Shown here: positions 1 through 5,223 of the stretch, piece by piece
How positions within the stretch are numbered: position 1 is the stretch's first letter
Layout of the letters: each line of letters starts with the position of its first letter
Source: Ruminococcaceae bacterium UBA7075
GTDB taxonomy: Bacteria; Bacillota; Clostridia; Oscillospirales; Acutalibacteraceae
Direction: 5' to 3'
Assembly: GCA_002493635.1 (NCBI GenBank)
Contig: DKZL01000002.1
Span: 20,563-25,785, forward strand
DNA length: 5,223 nt
The notes under the pieces: model-generated
The model's input: the letters and a program-made list of their open reading frames with translations, nothing else
The model's database searches: none
What the model was told of the DNA's origin: nothing
Program-made: the position numbers and the translations under genes

Positions 1-569
1 TGACCGAGCTTTGTTTTAAGCTTTGCAACTGCGTTTGCAATGCCGCCGCCTGCGTCAACATGGTTGTCCTTGAGCATTGCGGCGTCAGACAAATTGTAAC
101 GGTGGTTTCTGCCACCGCCGACTGTTACTGCATACTTTTGCAAAGGGCGCATACCGGGAAGAGTTTTTCTTGTATCTGCAATAGATGCATTTGTGCCCTC
201 TACAATCTTAACAGCCCTATTTGTGGCTGTTGCAACACCGCTCATATGCTGAATAAGATTAAGCGCAGTTCTCTCGCCCTTAAGAATTGTGCGTGTTTTT
301 CCGTGAACCTCGGCAATTATATCGCCTTTTTTAAGAGTATCGCCGTCTTTCTTGTATACCTTTGCTTCAAAGCCGCTGGGCTGCAATATTTCAAAAACTC
401 TTAGAGCAACTTCAATACCGCACAGAACGCCGTCGCTCTTTGCAAGGAATTTTGCGGTATTTTCCTGCTCTTCATCAATAAGATAATCAGTTGTTGTATC
501 AAGGTAATTAATATCCTCTAAAAGTGCAGTTTTAATAATATTATCAACATAAATGCTGTTTAAAATCAT
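1..569 (-). CDS. nadC: Nicotinate-nucleotide pyrophosphorylase (quinolinate phosphoribosyltransferase), 3' part cut off
   Basis: NadC makes nicotinate mononucleotide, CO2 and pyrophosphate from quinolinate and PRPP, the last step specific to de novo NAD synthesis, in the cytosol. The gene starts with ATG at 569-567 and stays open to the window edge, giving 189 complete residues of a family usually near 280. Visible family signatures are GERTALNLIQHMSGVAT (residues 98-114), the ADTRKTLPGMRPLQKYAVTVGG core (about 131-152, with R134, K135, R141 and K145 as likely phosphate and substrate contacts), GGRNHRYNLSD (152-162) and MLKDNH (165-170). The N-terminal 110 residues form the usual swivelling half-barrel. 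The start is set by a GAGGGG ribosome site 9 bases upstream and by the ATGA overlap with the nadB stop, which implies translational coupling. I see no frameshift or missing core residue in the visible part. The missing C-terminal third lies left of the window. Confidence 0.97.
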   Translation of the reverse strand, partial: MILNSIYVDNIIKTALLEDINYLDTTTDYLIDEEQENTAKFLAKSDGVLCGIEVALRVFEILQPSGFEAKVYKKDGDTLKKGDIIAEVHGKTRTILKGERTALNLIQHMSGVATATNRAVKIVEGTNASIADTRKTLPGMRPLQKYAVTVGGGRNHRYNLSDAAMLKDNHVDAGGGIANAVAKLKTKLG

Positions 570-2035
570 AAGTTAATCCCCTCTCTAACTTCATCAAGAA
601 TAATGCTTGCCACAATGGCGGTGCTCTTTGCTTCTATCAAATCAGAACAAATTTCGTAATTATCCTGCAACAGCTCGTCAAGAATTTCCTGTACTTTTTC
701 ATAGCTTTCCTGATATTTTTCAGGCTTCGGAATCACAAAATATGTATCCTGCAAAATTTCACGGATTTTAGAACGACAGCCCTTAGGAACAGGCTTTCCT
801 TCAACAGGACGATGTGCAGGCTCGTTGCCGAGCGGACGGCGTCCGTGCTTTTTGATTCGTTCTGCAATATCTGTTGCAGCCGCCCTTGAAAACACAAGTG
901 CCTCCAAAAGCGAATTACTGGCAAGTCTGTTTGCTCCGTGAACACCTGTGTGCGAACATTCGCCTGCCGCATACAGACCTTCAACCGATGTCCTTGCATC
1001 AAGGTCAACATTGATACCGCCCATAAGGTAATGCTGGCATGGGAATACAGGAATCCTATCCTTTGTAATATCGACGCCCTCTTCAAGACATCTTTCATAT
1101 ATCATCGGAAAACGCTGCTTAATAAAATCAGGATCCTTGTGCGTAATATCTAAATAAAATTTTTCGCTTTTTGTCTTTAATGATTCACGGACAATTGCAT
1201 TTGAAACAACATCTCTCGGAGCAAGTTCGCCTCGGCTGTCATAATCAAACGCAAAGCGCTCTCCGTTGCAGTTTAAAAGCACTGCGCCCTCTCCCCGTAC
1301 AGCTTCGCTGATTAAAAAACGTTCTCTGTCCTTATCAGCAGCAAAAGCAGTCGGATGAAACTGAACACGAGAAAGATGGCTGATTTTTGCACCGAGCATA
1401 TACGCAAAGGCTATGCCGTCGCCTGTCGCAATTGCAGAGTTTGTAGTGTATTTATAAACTCTGCCGATACCGCCGGTTGCAAGAAGACAATAACTGCATC
1501 CAAAGTAACGGCTTTTTCCATCCTTAAGAATACTTATGTAAAATCCGTTAAGTACTTTTTTTATAGTGTAAACAAGTGCGTCATCAATTATCGTAACATT
1601 CGGAAGAGTTCTGACAACCTCCACAAGTCTGTCGACAATAGCCTTACCTGTTGAGTCCTTATGATGAACAATTCTGTTGCGGCTGTGACCTGCCTCAAGA
1701 GTTTTGCATAAAGTTCCGTCGGAATTTTTGTCAAAATCAACGCCCAAAGCACTGATTTTCAGAACATCCTCAGGGCCTTCTTCAACAAGCTTTTCAACTG
1801 CTGACAGATTATTTTTATATTTACCCGCAATCAAAGTATCGGTAATATGCAACTTGTAGCTGTCATGAACAGTATCAAGAACACAGGCAACTCCACCCTG
1901 TGCAAGCGAGCTGTTAGACAACGGTAATTCACGCTTTGATACAAGCAGAACATTGACATCATTTGGGAAATTAAGTGCAGCATACAATCCAGCCACACCC
2001 GTACCGATTATTATGACATCATATTTCTTTTCCAT
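566..2035 (-). CDS. nadB: L-aspartate oxidase
   Basis: NadB is an FAD-dependent flavoprotein that oxidises L-aspartate to iminoaspartate, the first step of de novo NAD synthesis; it can use oxygen or fumarate as electron acceptor. The 489-residue product has the N-terminal dinucleotide fold (YDVIIIGTGVAGLYAA, residues 5-20), the family segment SSLAQGGVA (42-50), EAGHSRNRIVH (114-124), the capping-domain HPTAF (227-231), SEAVRGEGAVL (243-253), RDVVSNAI (274-281), HYLMGGI (335-341), and the FAD-binding AAGECSHTGVHGANR plus LASNSLLEAL (356-380). By analogy with E. coli NadB, H227, R274, H335 and R370 should be the active-site residues. The start ATG has a GAGGT site (2043-2047) seven bases upstream. 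The protein is about 40-50 residues shorter than the E. coli and Bacillus enzymes, and the loss is mainly at the C-terminus. It is co-transcribed with nadC, and no nadA lies directly upstream. Confidence 0.97.
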   Translation of the reverse strand: MEKKYDVIIIGTGVAGLYAALNFPNDVNVLLVSKRELPLSNSSLAQGGVACVLDTVHDSYKLHITDTLIAGKYKNNLSAVEKLVEEGPEDVLKISALGVDFDKNSDGTLCKTLEAGHSRNRIVHHKDSTGKAIVDRLVEVVRTLPNVTIIDDALVYTIKKVLNGFYISILKDGKSRYFGCSYCLLATGGIGRVYKYTTNSAIATGDGIAFAYMLGAKISHLSRVQFHPTAFAADKDRERFLISEAVRGEGAVLLNCNGERFAFDYDSRGELAPRDVVSNAIVRESLKTKSEKFYLDITHKDPDFIKQRFPMIYERCLEEGVDITKDRIPVFPCQHYLMGGINVDLDARTSVEGLYAAGECSHTGVHGANRLASNSLLEALVFSRAAATDIAERIKKHGRRPLGNEPAHRPVEGKPVPKGCRSKIREILQDTYFVIPKPEKYQESYEKVQEILDELLQDNYEICSDLIEAKSTAIVASIILDEVREGINL

Positions 2036-2080
2036 AATATAGACCTCGGTTTTTTAAAAAAATTGATAAATTCCTGTTTC

Positions 2081-2109
2081 TTTACAAATTTTTATTAATA
2101 TATTATACT
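2081..2109 (+). promoter_or_regulatory. Predicted sigma-A promoter for hflX
   Basis: TTTACA (2081-2086) is the -35 box and TATACT (2104-2109) the -10 box, with a 17-base spacer. The predicted start is near 2116, giving a leader of about 50 bases before the hflX ATG at 2167. The ribosome site AAAGGA lies at 2154-2159. The 10-base palindrome TAATATATTA (2096-2105) spans the region shared with the opposing nadB promoter. It could be a binding site or chance in A/T-rich DNA. Confidence 0.65.
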
Positions 2110-2130
2110 ACTAATTGGAAAAATAGTAAA
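2102..2130 (-). promoter_or_regulatory. Predicted sigma-A promoter for nadBC
   Basis: Read on the minus strand, TTTACT (2130-2125) is the -35 box and TATAAT (2107-2102) is a perfect -10 box, with a 17-base spacer. Transcription would begin near 2095 and leave a leader of about 60 bases before the nadB ATG. The leader contains a T6A7 tract (complement at 2050-2062) but no G+C-rich hairpin or riboswitch that I recognise. The -10 box overlaps that of the opposing hflX promoter. I saw no clear NiaR-like operator. Confidence 0.72.
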
Positions 2131-2166
2131 GCACATCATTAAAACAATTATCCAAAGGATGTATCT

Positions 2167-3420
2167 ATGGAACTTAAAAGTAATGAAGAAAAAATTACGT
2201 CTGCACTGCTTGTCAGCGTAGACACAGGCGATTATGACGCTGAGGCTTCACTTGAAGAATTATTCGAACTTGTAAAAAGTGCCGGTGCCAACCCGATAAT
2301 GTCTGTCACTCAAAATCTGCAAAAGCCCGAAACAGCTACATTTGTAGGAACAGGAAAATTGCAGGAAATTGCAGAAATTTGTGAACAGCAGGAAATAGAC
2401 TTGCTTGTATTCGACAGCGAACTGTCACCCACACAAATAAAGAATATTGAAGCTGCAACCGATGTAAGAGTAATTGACCGAACCACACTCATTCTTGATA
2501 TTTTCGCACAGCGTGCACGCTCAAAGGAGGGCAAATTGCAGGTTGAGCTTGCGCAGCTAAAATATATGCTCCCCCGACTTACAGGCAAGGGAATTGCTAT
2601 GTCAAGACTCGGCGGCGGTATCGGCACAAGAGGACCGGGTGAAACAAAGCTTGAAACCGACCGCCGTCATATCAGAAGAAGAATGGAAACTCTCAAAGAT
2701 GAACTTGCCGAAGTAGAAAAACACCGTAATATGCTGAGGAAGCGCCGTGAAAAGGACGGCATAATAACCTGTGCTATTGTCGGCTATACAAACGCAGGCA
2801 AGTCAACTCTTATGAACTACCTTACAGATGCGGGTGTGCTTGCGCAGGATAAACTGTTTGCAACACTTGACCCCACTTCCCGTGCGCTTAAACTGCCGAG
2901 CGGTGTTACTGTTATGATGATTGACACGGTAGGACTTGTAAGAAGACTTCCTCATCATCTTGTTGAAGCATTTCGTTCAACGCTTGAAGAGGCGGCACAA
3001 TCGGATATTATACTCAATGTCTGTGACGCATCAAGCGATGAAGCACGAACTCATATGAAGGTAACAACCGATTTGCTGGAGTCACTCGGATGCGGAGATA
3101 CCCCGATTATTACTGTTCTTAATAAATGCGATCTCATTGATAATTCCACCCTTGCACAGGATTTCAGAGCCTGTATTAAAATCAGTGCAAAAAACGGAAC
3201 AGGTATTGACAATTTGCTGTCGGCTATTGACGAAAACCTTCCTGTAAGAATAAAACGTGTAAAACTGCTTATTCCGTTTGCCAATGCAGGACTTACAAGT
3301 GAAATCCGCAGTAAAGGTACACTTATTAGCGAGGACTACCTTGCCGAGGGAGTAATTATTGAAGCTATTGTTGACGAAGTTTTGTATTCAAAAGTAAAGA
3401 ATTTTGAAATTGAACAATAA
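2167..3420 (+). CDS. hflX: Ribosome-associated GTPase HflX
   Basis: HflX is a translation-factor GTPase that binds the 50S subunit near the peptidyl transferase centre and splits stalled 70S ribosomes, notably under heat or antibiotic stress in the organisms studied. At 417 residues it is the usual length. The N-terminal HflX domain spans about residues 12-115 (note FVGTGKLQEI at 59-68 and VIDRTTLILDIFAQRA at 102-117). It is followed by the glycine-rich RLGGGIGTRGPGETKLE segment (147-163) and a charged helical linker (about 165-197). The G domain carries G1 GYTNAGKST (206-214), G2 around T233 in FATLDPT, G3 DTVG (253-256) followed by LVRRLPHHLVEAFRSTLEEA (257-276), G4 NKCD (319-322) and G5 SAK (340-342). 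A short beta-rich C-terminal domain ends the protein. All nucleotide-binding motifs look intact. The ATG has AAAGGA seven bases upstream. The gene probably forms its own transcript, although no terminator separates it from the downstream genes, so read-through is possible. Confidence 0.97.
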   Translation: MELKSNEEKITSALLVSVDTGDYDAEASLEELFELVKSAGANPIMSVTQNLQKPETATFVGTGKLQEIAEICEQQEIDLLVFDSELSPTQIKNIEAATDVRVIDRTTLILDIFAQRARSKEGKLQVELAQLKYMLPRLTGKGIAMSRLGGGIGTRGPGETKLETDRRHIRRRMETLKDELAEVEKHRNMLRKRREKDGIITCAIVGYTNAGKSTLMNYLTDAGVLAQDKLFATLDPTSRALKLPSGVTVMMIDTVGLVRRLPHHLVEAFRSTLEEAAQSDIILNVCDASSDEARTHMKVTTDLLESLGCGDTPIITVLNKCDLIDNSTLAQDFRACIKISAKNGTGIDNLLSAIDENLPVRIKRVKLLIPFANAGLTSEIRSKGTLISEDYLAEGVIIEAIVDEVLYSKVKNFEIEQ

Positions 3421-3446
3421 ATGTATATATAATGTTAATAAATATG

Positions 3447-3475
3447 TTGAAAATGTTTATTTCTTTTGGTATAAT
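3447..3475 (+). promoter_or_regulatory. Predicted extended -10 promoter for the PAP2-led operon
   Basis: TTGAAA (3447-3452) and TATAAT (3470-3475) are separated by 17 bases. The -10 box is preceded by TGG (3467-3469), an extended -10 element. The predicted start near 3482 leaves only about 16 bases before the TTG start codon, just enough to include the GGAGG at 3486-3490. It sits in the 77-base gap after hflX, where I see no terminator hairpin. Confidence 0.75.
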
Positions 3476-3485
3476 TTAACTCAAC

Positions 3486-3490
3486 GGAGG
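3486..3490 (+). promoter_or_regulatory. Ribosome binding site that fixes a TTG start
   Basis: GGAGG stands seven bases before the TTG at 3498-3500. No in-frame ATG occurs before codon 31 of the PAP2 protein, so this site decides in favour of TTG. Confidence 0.85.
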
Positions 3491-3497
3491 AATTCAT

Positions 3498-4076
3498 TTG
3501 AATTTTTTTGAGAATATTACGACAATCGACACCGCAGTTCTTGATTTTATACAGCAATACATCAAATGTGATTTTCTTGATGTAATTATGGCGTTTTTCA
3601 GTTATATCGGCGACAAAGGGGCAATTTGGCTTATCGTAGCATTTATATTTATATTTTTACGAAAAACACGCTCAATGGGCATAATGATGATTTGTGCAAT
3701 GGGAATTGGATTTTTTGTCGGCGAAGTAGGTTTAAAAAATATTGTTTGCAGGCCAAGACCGTTTATCGTTAATACGGATATTATACTTAATATTTTACCG
3801 CCTTCGGGATACAGCTGTCCGTCCGGACACAGCTGTTCATCACTTGCCGCCGCAACAGTTATACTTTCAAAGGATAAACGCATCGGCATTCCTGCAATGT
3901 GTCTGGCTGTACTTATTGTATTTTCCCGCCTTTATAATTACGTTCACTATCCGTCGGATGTTCTGCTTGGAATGGCACTCGGCGTATTATCGGCTTTATT
4001 TATTATTTTGCTGTTCAGAAAAACAGGTCTTGACAACAAACTTTCAAATCAACGGAACAAAAAGAAGGTATACTAA
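3498..4076 (+). CDS. PAP2-family membrane lipid phosphatase
   Basis: This 192-residue protein belongs to the PAP2 (type 2 phosphatidic acid phosphatase) superfamily, whose members remove phosphate from lipid phosphates such as undecaprenyl pyrophosphate, phosphatidylglycerophosphate or phosphatidate, usually at the outer face of the membrane. All three signature motifs are present and intact: K80-x6-R87-P88, P108-S109-G110-H111, and S143-R144-x5-H150-x3-D154. H111 would be the proton donor and H150 the nucleophile. Hydrophobic stretches at about 25-36, 42-54, 59-77, 113-124, 132-143 and 155-173 fit the usual six-helix core; there is no cleavable signal peptide. The TTG start is supported by GGAGG. 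The stop is directly followed by the start of the next gene. Sequence alone does not settle the substrate; undecaprenyl pyrophosphate recycling (BcrC-like) is one option and phospholipid synthesis another. Confidence 0.93.
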   Translation: MNFFENITTIDTAVLDFIQQYIKCDFLDVIMAFFSYIGDKGAIWLIVAFIFIFLRKTRSMGIMMICAMGIGFFVGEVGLKNIVCRPRPFIVNTDIILNILPPSGYSCPSGHSCSSLAAATVILSKDKRIGIPAMCLAVLIVFSRLYNYVHYPSDVLLGMALGVLSALFIILLFRKTGLDNKLSNQRNKKKVY

Positions 4077-4298
4077 ATGGCAAATTACAGATTTGCAGGA
4101 AAAACTTCAAAAGAAGTATTTCTGATTAAGGGAATCAATGTGTTCTCTGAAAAATGGACGCACGCAGGAGGCTGCGTCACAGTAACTAATCCGCAAAACG
4201 GTAAGAGCTATGTTTTTTCAAAATATATAAGCAACGGTATTGAATTTGTTGCAGGAAAAGACTCATATGGCTATTGGCTGTTTTTTATAGAAGAATAA
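4077..4298 (+). CDS. Hypothetical 73-residue protein, family not recognised
   Basis: I do not recognise this protein. It begins immediately after the stop codon of the PAP2 gene, with an AGAAGG ribosome site (4063-4068) eight bases upstream of ATG, and ends 15 bases before the next gene, so it is probably translated as the middle gene of an operon. The sequence is rich in Lys, Gly and aromatic residues, with a single cysteine (C33) and no signal peptide or full membrane span. Alternating hydrophobic patches such as GGCVTVTNP (31-39), KSYVFSKYI (43-51) and GYWLFFIEE (65-73) suggest a small beta-rich cytoplasmic domain. That the frame is real is inferred from context, the ribosome site and codon use like its neighbours. 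Its function is unknown. Confidence 0.7.
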   Translation: MANYRFAGKTSKEVFLIKGINVFSEKWTHAGGCVTVTNPQNGKSYVFSKYISNGIEFVAGKDSYGYWLFFIEE

Positions 4299-4313
4299 AA
4301 GGGGTACATTTAA

Positions 4314-4985
4314 ATGAGCAAAGAAAAAATGCTTGTCAGAAATCTTTATGATTTAGACAAAACAATTGCAAAGCCGCTGCTTGAAGGCATAGATTATCCA
4401 TGGGAGGCTTTGCCGAAAATAAAGGATTTTATCATTGAACTCGGCAAAACGCTTGACCCTGATATTTTTGAGCAAAGAGGAGAAAATATATGGGTTGCAA
4501 AAAGTGCAACAGTGTTTGAGTCTGCTCATCTGGGCGGTCCGCTGATTATATGTGAGGAAGCCGAAGTTAGACACTGTGCATTCATAAGAGGCAGTGCAAT
4601 TGTCGGCAAAGGAGCCGTTGTAGGCAACTCAACTGAGCTTAAAAACTCAATCCTGTTTGACGGAGTGCAGGTGCCGCACTACAATTACATCGGCGACAGC
4701 ATTCTCGGCTATAAATCCCACACGGGTGCAGGCACAATCACATCAAATCTGAAAAGCGACAAGTCGCTTGTAACTGTAATGTGTGACGGAGAAAAAGTTG
4801 AAACCGGTGTTAAAAAGTTCGGTGCAATGCTCGGCGATAATGTTGAGGTCGGATGCAACAGCGTATTAAATCCCGGCTCTGTAATCGGCAGAAACACAAA
4901 TATTTATCCGCTGTCATTTGTAAGAGGATATGTAAGCGAAAACAGTATTTATAAACGTTTAGGCGAAATTGCAGATAAAATATAA
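4314..4985 (+). CDS. Left-handed beta-helix acyltransferase-like protein (GlmU C-terminal-domain type)
   Basis: The 223-residue product has a helical N-terminal segment of about 55 residues followed by hexapeptide-repeat turns (about 57-205) typical of left-handed beta-helix acyltransferases, which act as trimers. It resembles the acetyltransferase half of GlmU and, more closely from memory, the C-terminal domain of archaeal sugar-1-phosphate enzymes such as Sulfolobus ST0452, which acetylate glucosamine-1-phosphate with acetyl-CoA. The key block is VPHYNYIGDSILG (120-132) followed by GAGTITSNL (138-146). H122, Y125 and N145 align by eye with the GlmU/ST0452 catalytic His, Tyr and Asn. Later blocks are FGAMLGDNVEVG (169-180) and PGSVIGRNTNIYPLSFVRG (187-205). 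There is no nucleotidyltransferase domain, so the name UDP-GlcNAc pyrophosphorylase would be misleading. The start has AAAAGGGG (4297-4304) nine bases upstream. It is the last gene before a strong terminator. The substrate is inferred, not shown. Confidence 0.88.
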   Translation: MSKEKMLVRNLYDLDKTIAKPLLEGIDYPWEALPKIKDFIIELGKTLDPDIFEQRGENIWVAKSATVFESAHLGGPLIICEEAEVRHCAFIRGSAIVGKGAVVGNSTELKNSILFDGVQVPHYNYIGDSILGYKSHTGAGTITSNLKSDKSLVTVMCDGEKVETGVKKFGAMLGDNVEVGCNSVLNPGSVIGRNTNIYPLSFVRGYVSENSIYKRLGEIADKI

Positions 4986-5036
4986 AAATTTCAAAGTAAA
5001 AATAACTGCTTGCTTTGATATTCTGTAACAAACTTT

Positions 5037-5077
5037 AATCCCCCTCAAAGTTTAAAACTTTGAGGGGGATTTCTTTA
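5037..5077 (+). terminator. Intrinsic terminator of the PAP2 / acyltransferase operon
   Basis: Two perfectly complementary 17-base arms (5037-5053 and 5055-5071) flank one base, so the folded hairpin would open a few A/T pairs to form its loop. The stem contains a run of five C paired with five G. On the plus strand it is followed by TTTCTTT within 5070-5076, a usable U-tract. On the minus strand the bases after the stem (TAAAGTTTG) make a poorer U-tract. The element lies between convergent genes and may end both transcripts, but it looks best for the plus strand. Confidence 0.92.
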
Positions 5078-5110
5078 GATGTAAATTTTATTCCATTACT
5101 TATCGGAATA

Positions 5111-5223
5111 TTACCATGTTGCAACCTGACAGCTGCTGCCTGAACCGCCTGAAATATAATACTTTGCACTTCCGGTAATCGGAACATCAACAGTCTGTGT
5201 GCCTGAGCCGTTGTTAAATATAA
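5111..5223 (-). CDS. C-terminal end of an unidentified, possibly exported protein
   Basis: On the minus strand one frame is open from the right edge to a TAA at 5113-5111, giving 36 complete codons. The visible tail has the polar, Gly/Ser/Thr/Asn-rich look of a surface or secreted beta-sandwich domain: NNGSGTQTVDVPITGSAKYY, then ISGGSGSSCQVATW and the stop. The pattern (alternating Val/Ile/Tyr, GG and SGS turns, terminal Trp) recalls ends of carbohydrate-active or cell-surface proteins of gut clostridia, but I cannot name a family. Codon use matches the neighbouring genes. The other two minus-strand frames give no comparable product. The gene converges on the acyltransferase operon and shares the terminator region. 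Its start and main domains are outside the window. Confidence 0.72.
   Translation of the reverse strand, partial: IFNNGSGTQTVDVPITGSAKYYISGGSGSSCQVATW

Noticed and set aside
60..404. Plus-strand open frame of 114 codons
   Set aside because: It lies opposite nadC, whose conserved motifs occupy the same bases. Its translation is Cys-rich with no family features or ribosome site.
733..1654. Other open frames inside nadB (733-1098 minus, 938-1153 plus, 1355-1654 plus)
   Set aside because: All overlap the well-supported nadB reading frame and show no domain, ribosome site or plausible composition.
2050..2062. T6A7 palindromic tract in the nadB leader as a possible attenuator
   Set aside because: It has no G or C in the stem and no following U-tract on the relevant strand, so it is more likely plain A/T-rich leader DNA.
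2036..2166. NiaR or NrtR operator or a riboswitch in the nadB/hflX intergenic region
   Set aside because: I could not find a convincing operator or a structured G+C-containing leader. Only the short TAATATATTA palindrome stands out, and it may be chance.
2310..3284. Minus-strand open frames inside hflX (2310-2627, 3051-3284)
   Set aside because: They are antisense shadows of the conserved HflX domains, without start signals.
3742..4125. Plus-strand open frame of 127 codons overlapping the PAP2 gene and the start of the 73-residue protein
   Set aside because: The PAP2 motifs are in the other frame. This translation is Leu/Cys/Tyr-rich nonsense and would overlap two better-supported genes.
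4353..5031. Minus-strand open frames within and after the acyltransferase gene
   Set aside because: They oppose the hexapeptide-repeat frame, and the last runs through the 3' untranslated region. None has a ribosome site or recognisable family.
4991..5063. Alternating TCAAAG / CTTTGA copies (4991, 5013, 5045, 5058) as a possible antiterminator switch
   Set aside because: The first two copies could pair with each other or with the terminator arms, but six A/T-rich pairs cannot compete with the 17-base G+C-containing terminator stem.

Overview
The window looks like chromosomal DNA from a low-to-moderate G+C Firmicute, most likely a gut-type clostridium (Ruminococcaceae/Oscillospiraceae-like). 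The reasons are A/T-rich codon use, purine-rich Shine-Dalgarno sites of the GGAGG type, sigma-A-like promoters with 17-base spacers, a TTG start codon, and family resemblances. The placement is inference; no rRNA or other taxonomic marker is present. I see no mobile element, CRISPR array, tRNA or rRNA, and no abrupt change in base composition.

Layout. (1) Positions 1-2035, minus strand: a de novo NAD biosynthesis operon. nadB (L-aspartate oxidase) is followed by nadC (quinolinate phosphoribosyltransferase), whose start overlaps the nadB stop by four bases (ATGA). nadC runs off the left edge after 189 codons. (2) Positions 2036-2166: a 131-base divergent intergenic region carrying two good promoter-like sequences whose -10 boxes overlap, one for nadBC and one for hflX. 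(3) Positions 2167-3420, plus strand: hflX, a ribosome-associated GTPase. (4) Positions 3421-5076, plus strand: a promoter with an extended -10, then three closely packed genes. These are a PAP2-family membrane phosphatase starting at TTG, an unrecognised 73-residue protein, and a stand-alone left-handed beta-helix acyltransferase-like protein. A strong intrinsic terminator closes the unit. (5) Positions 5111-5223, minus strand: the last 36 codons of a convergent gene with a Gly/Ser-rich tail, possibly an exported protein.

How the genes work together. NadB oxidises L-aspartate to iminoaspartate. NadA, not in this window, would condense it with dihydroxyacetone phosphate to quinolinate, and NadC converts quinolinate to nicotinate mononucleotide. 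HflX acts separately in ribosome rescue. In the three-gene unit, a lipid-phosphate phosphatase and a GlcN-1-phosphate acetyltransferase-like protein would both fit cell-envelope precursor metabolism, but that link rests only on co-transcription and family knowledge. Most of the window is ordinary housekeeping sequence. The points most worth a second look are the overlapping divergent promoters, the orphan 73-residue protein, and the stand-alone beta-helix enzyme, which resembles archaeal-type sugar-phosphate acetyltransferase domains. I found no clear evidence of an undescribed multi-gene system.
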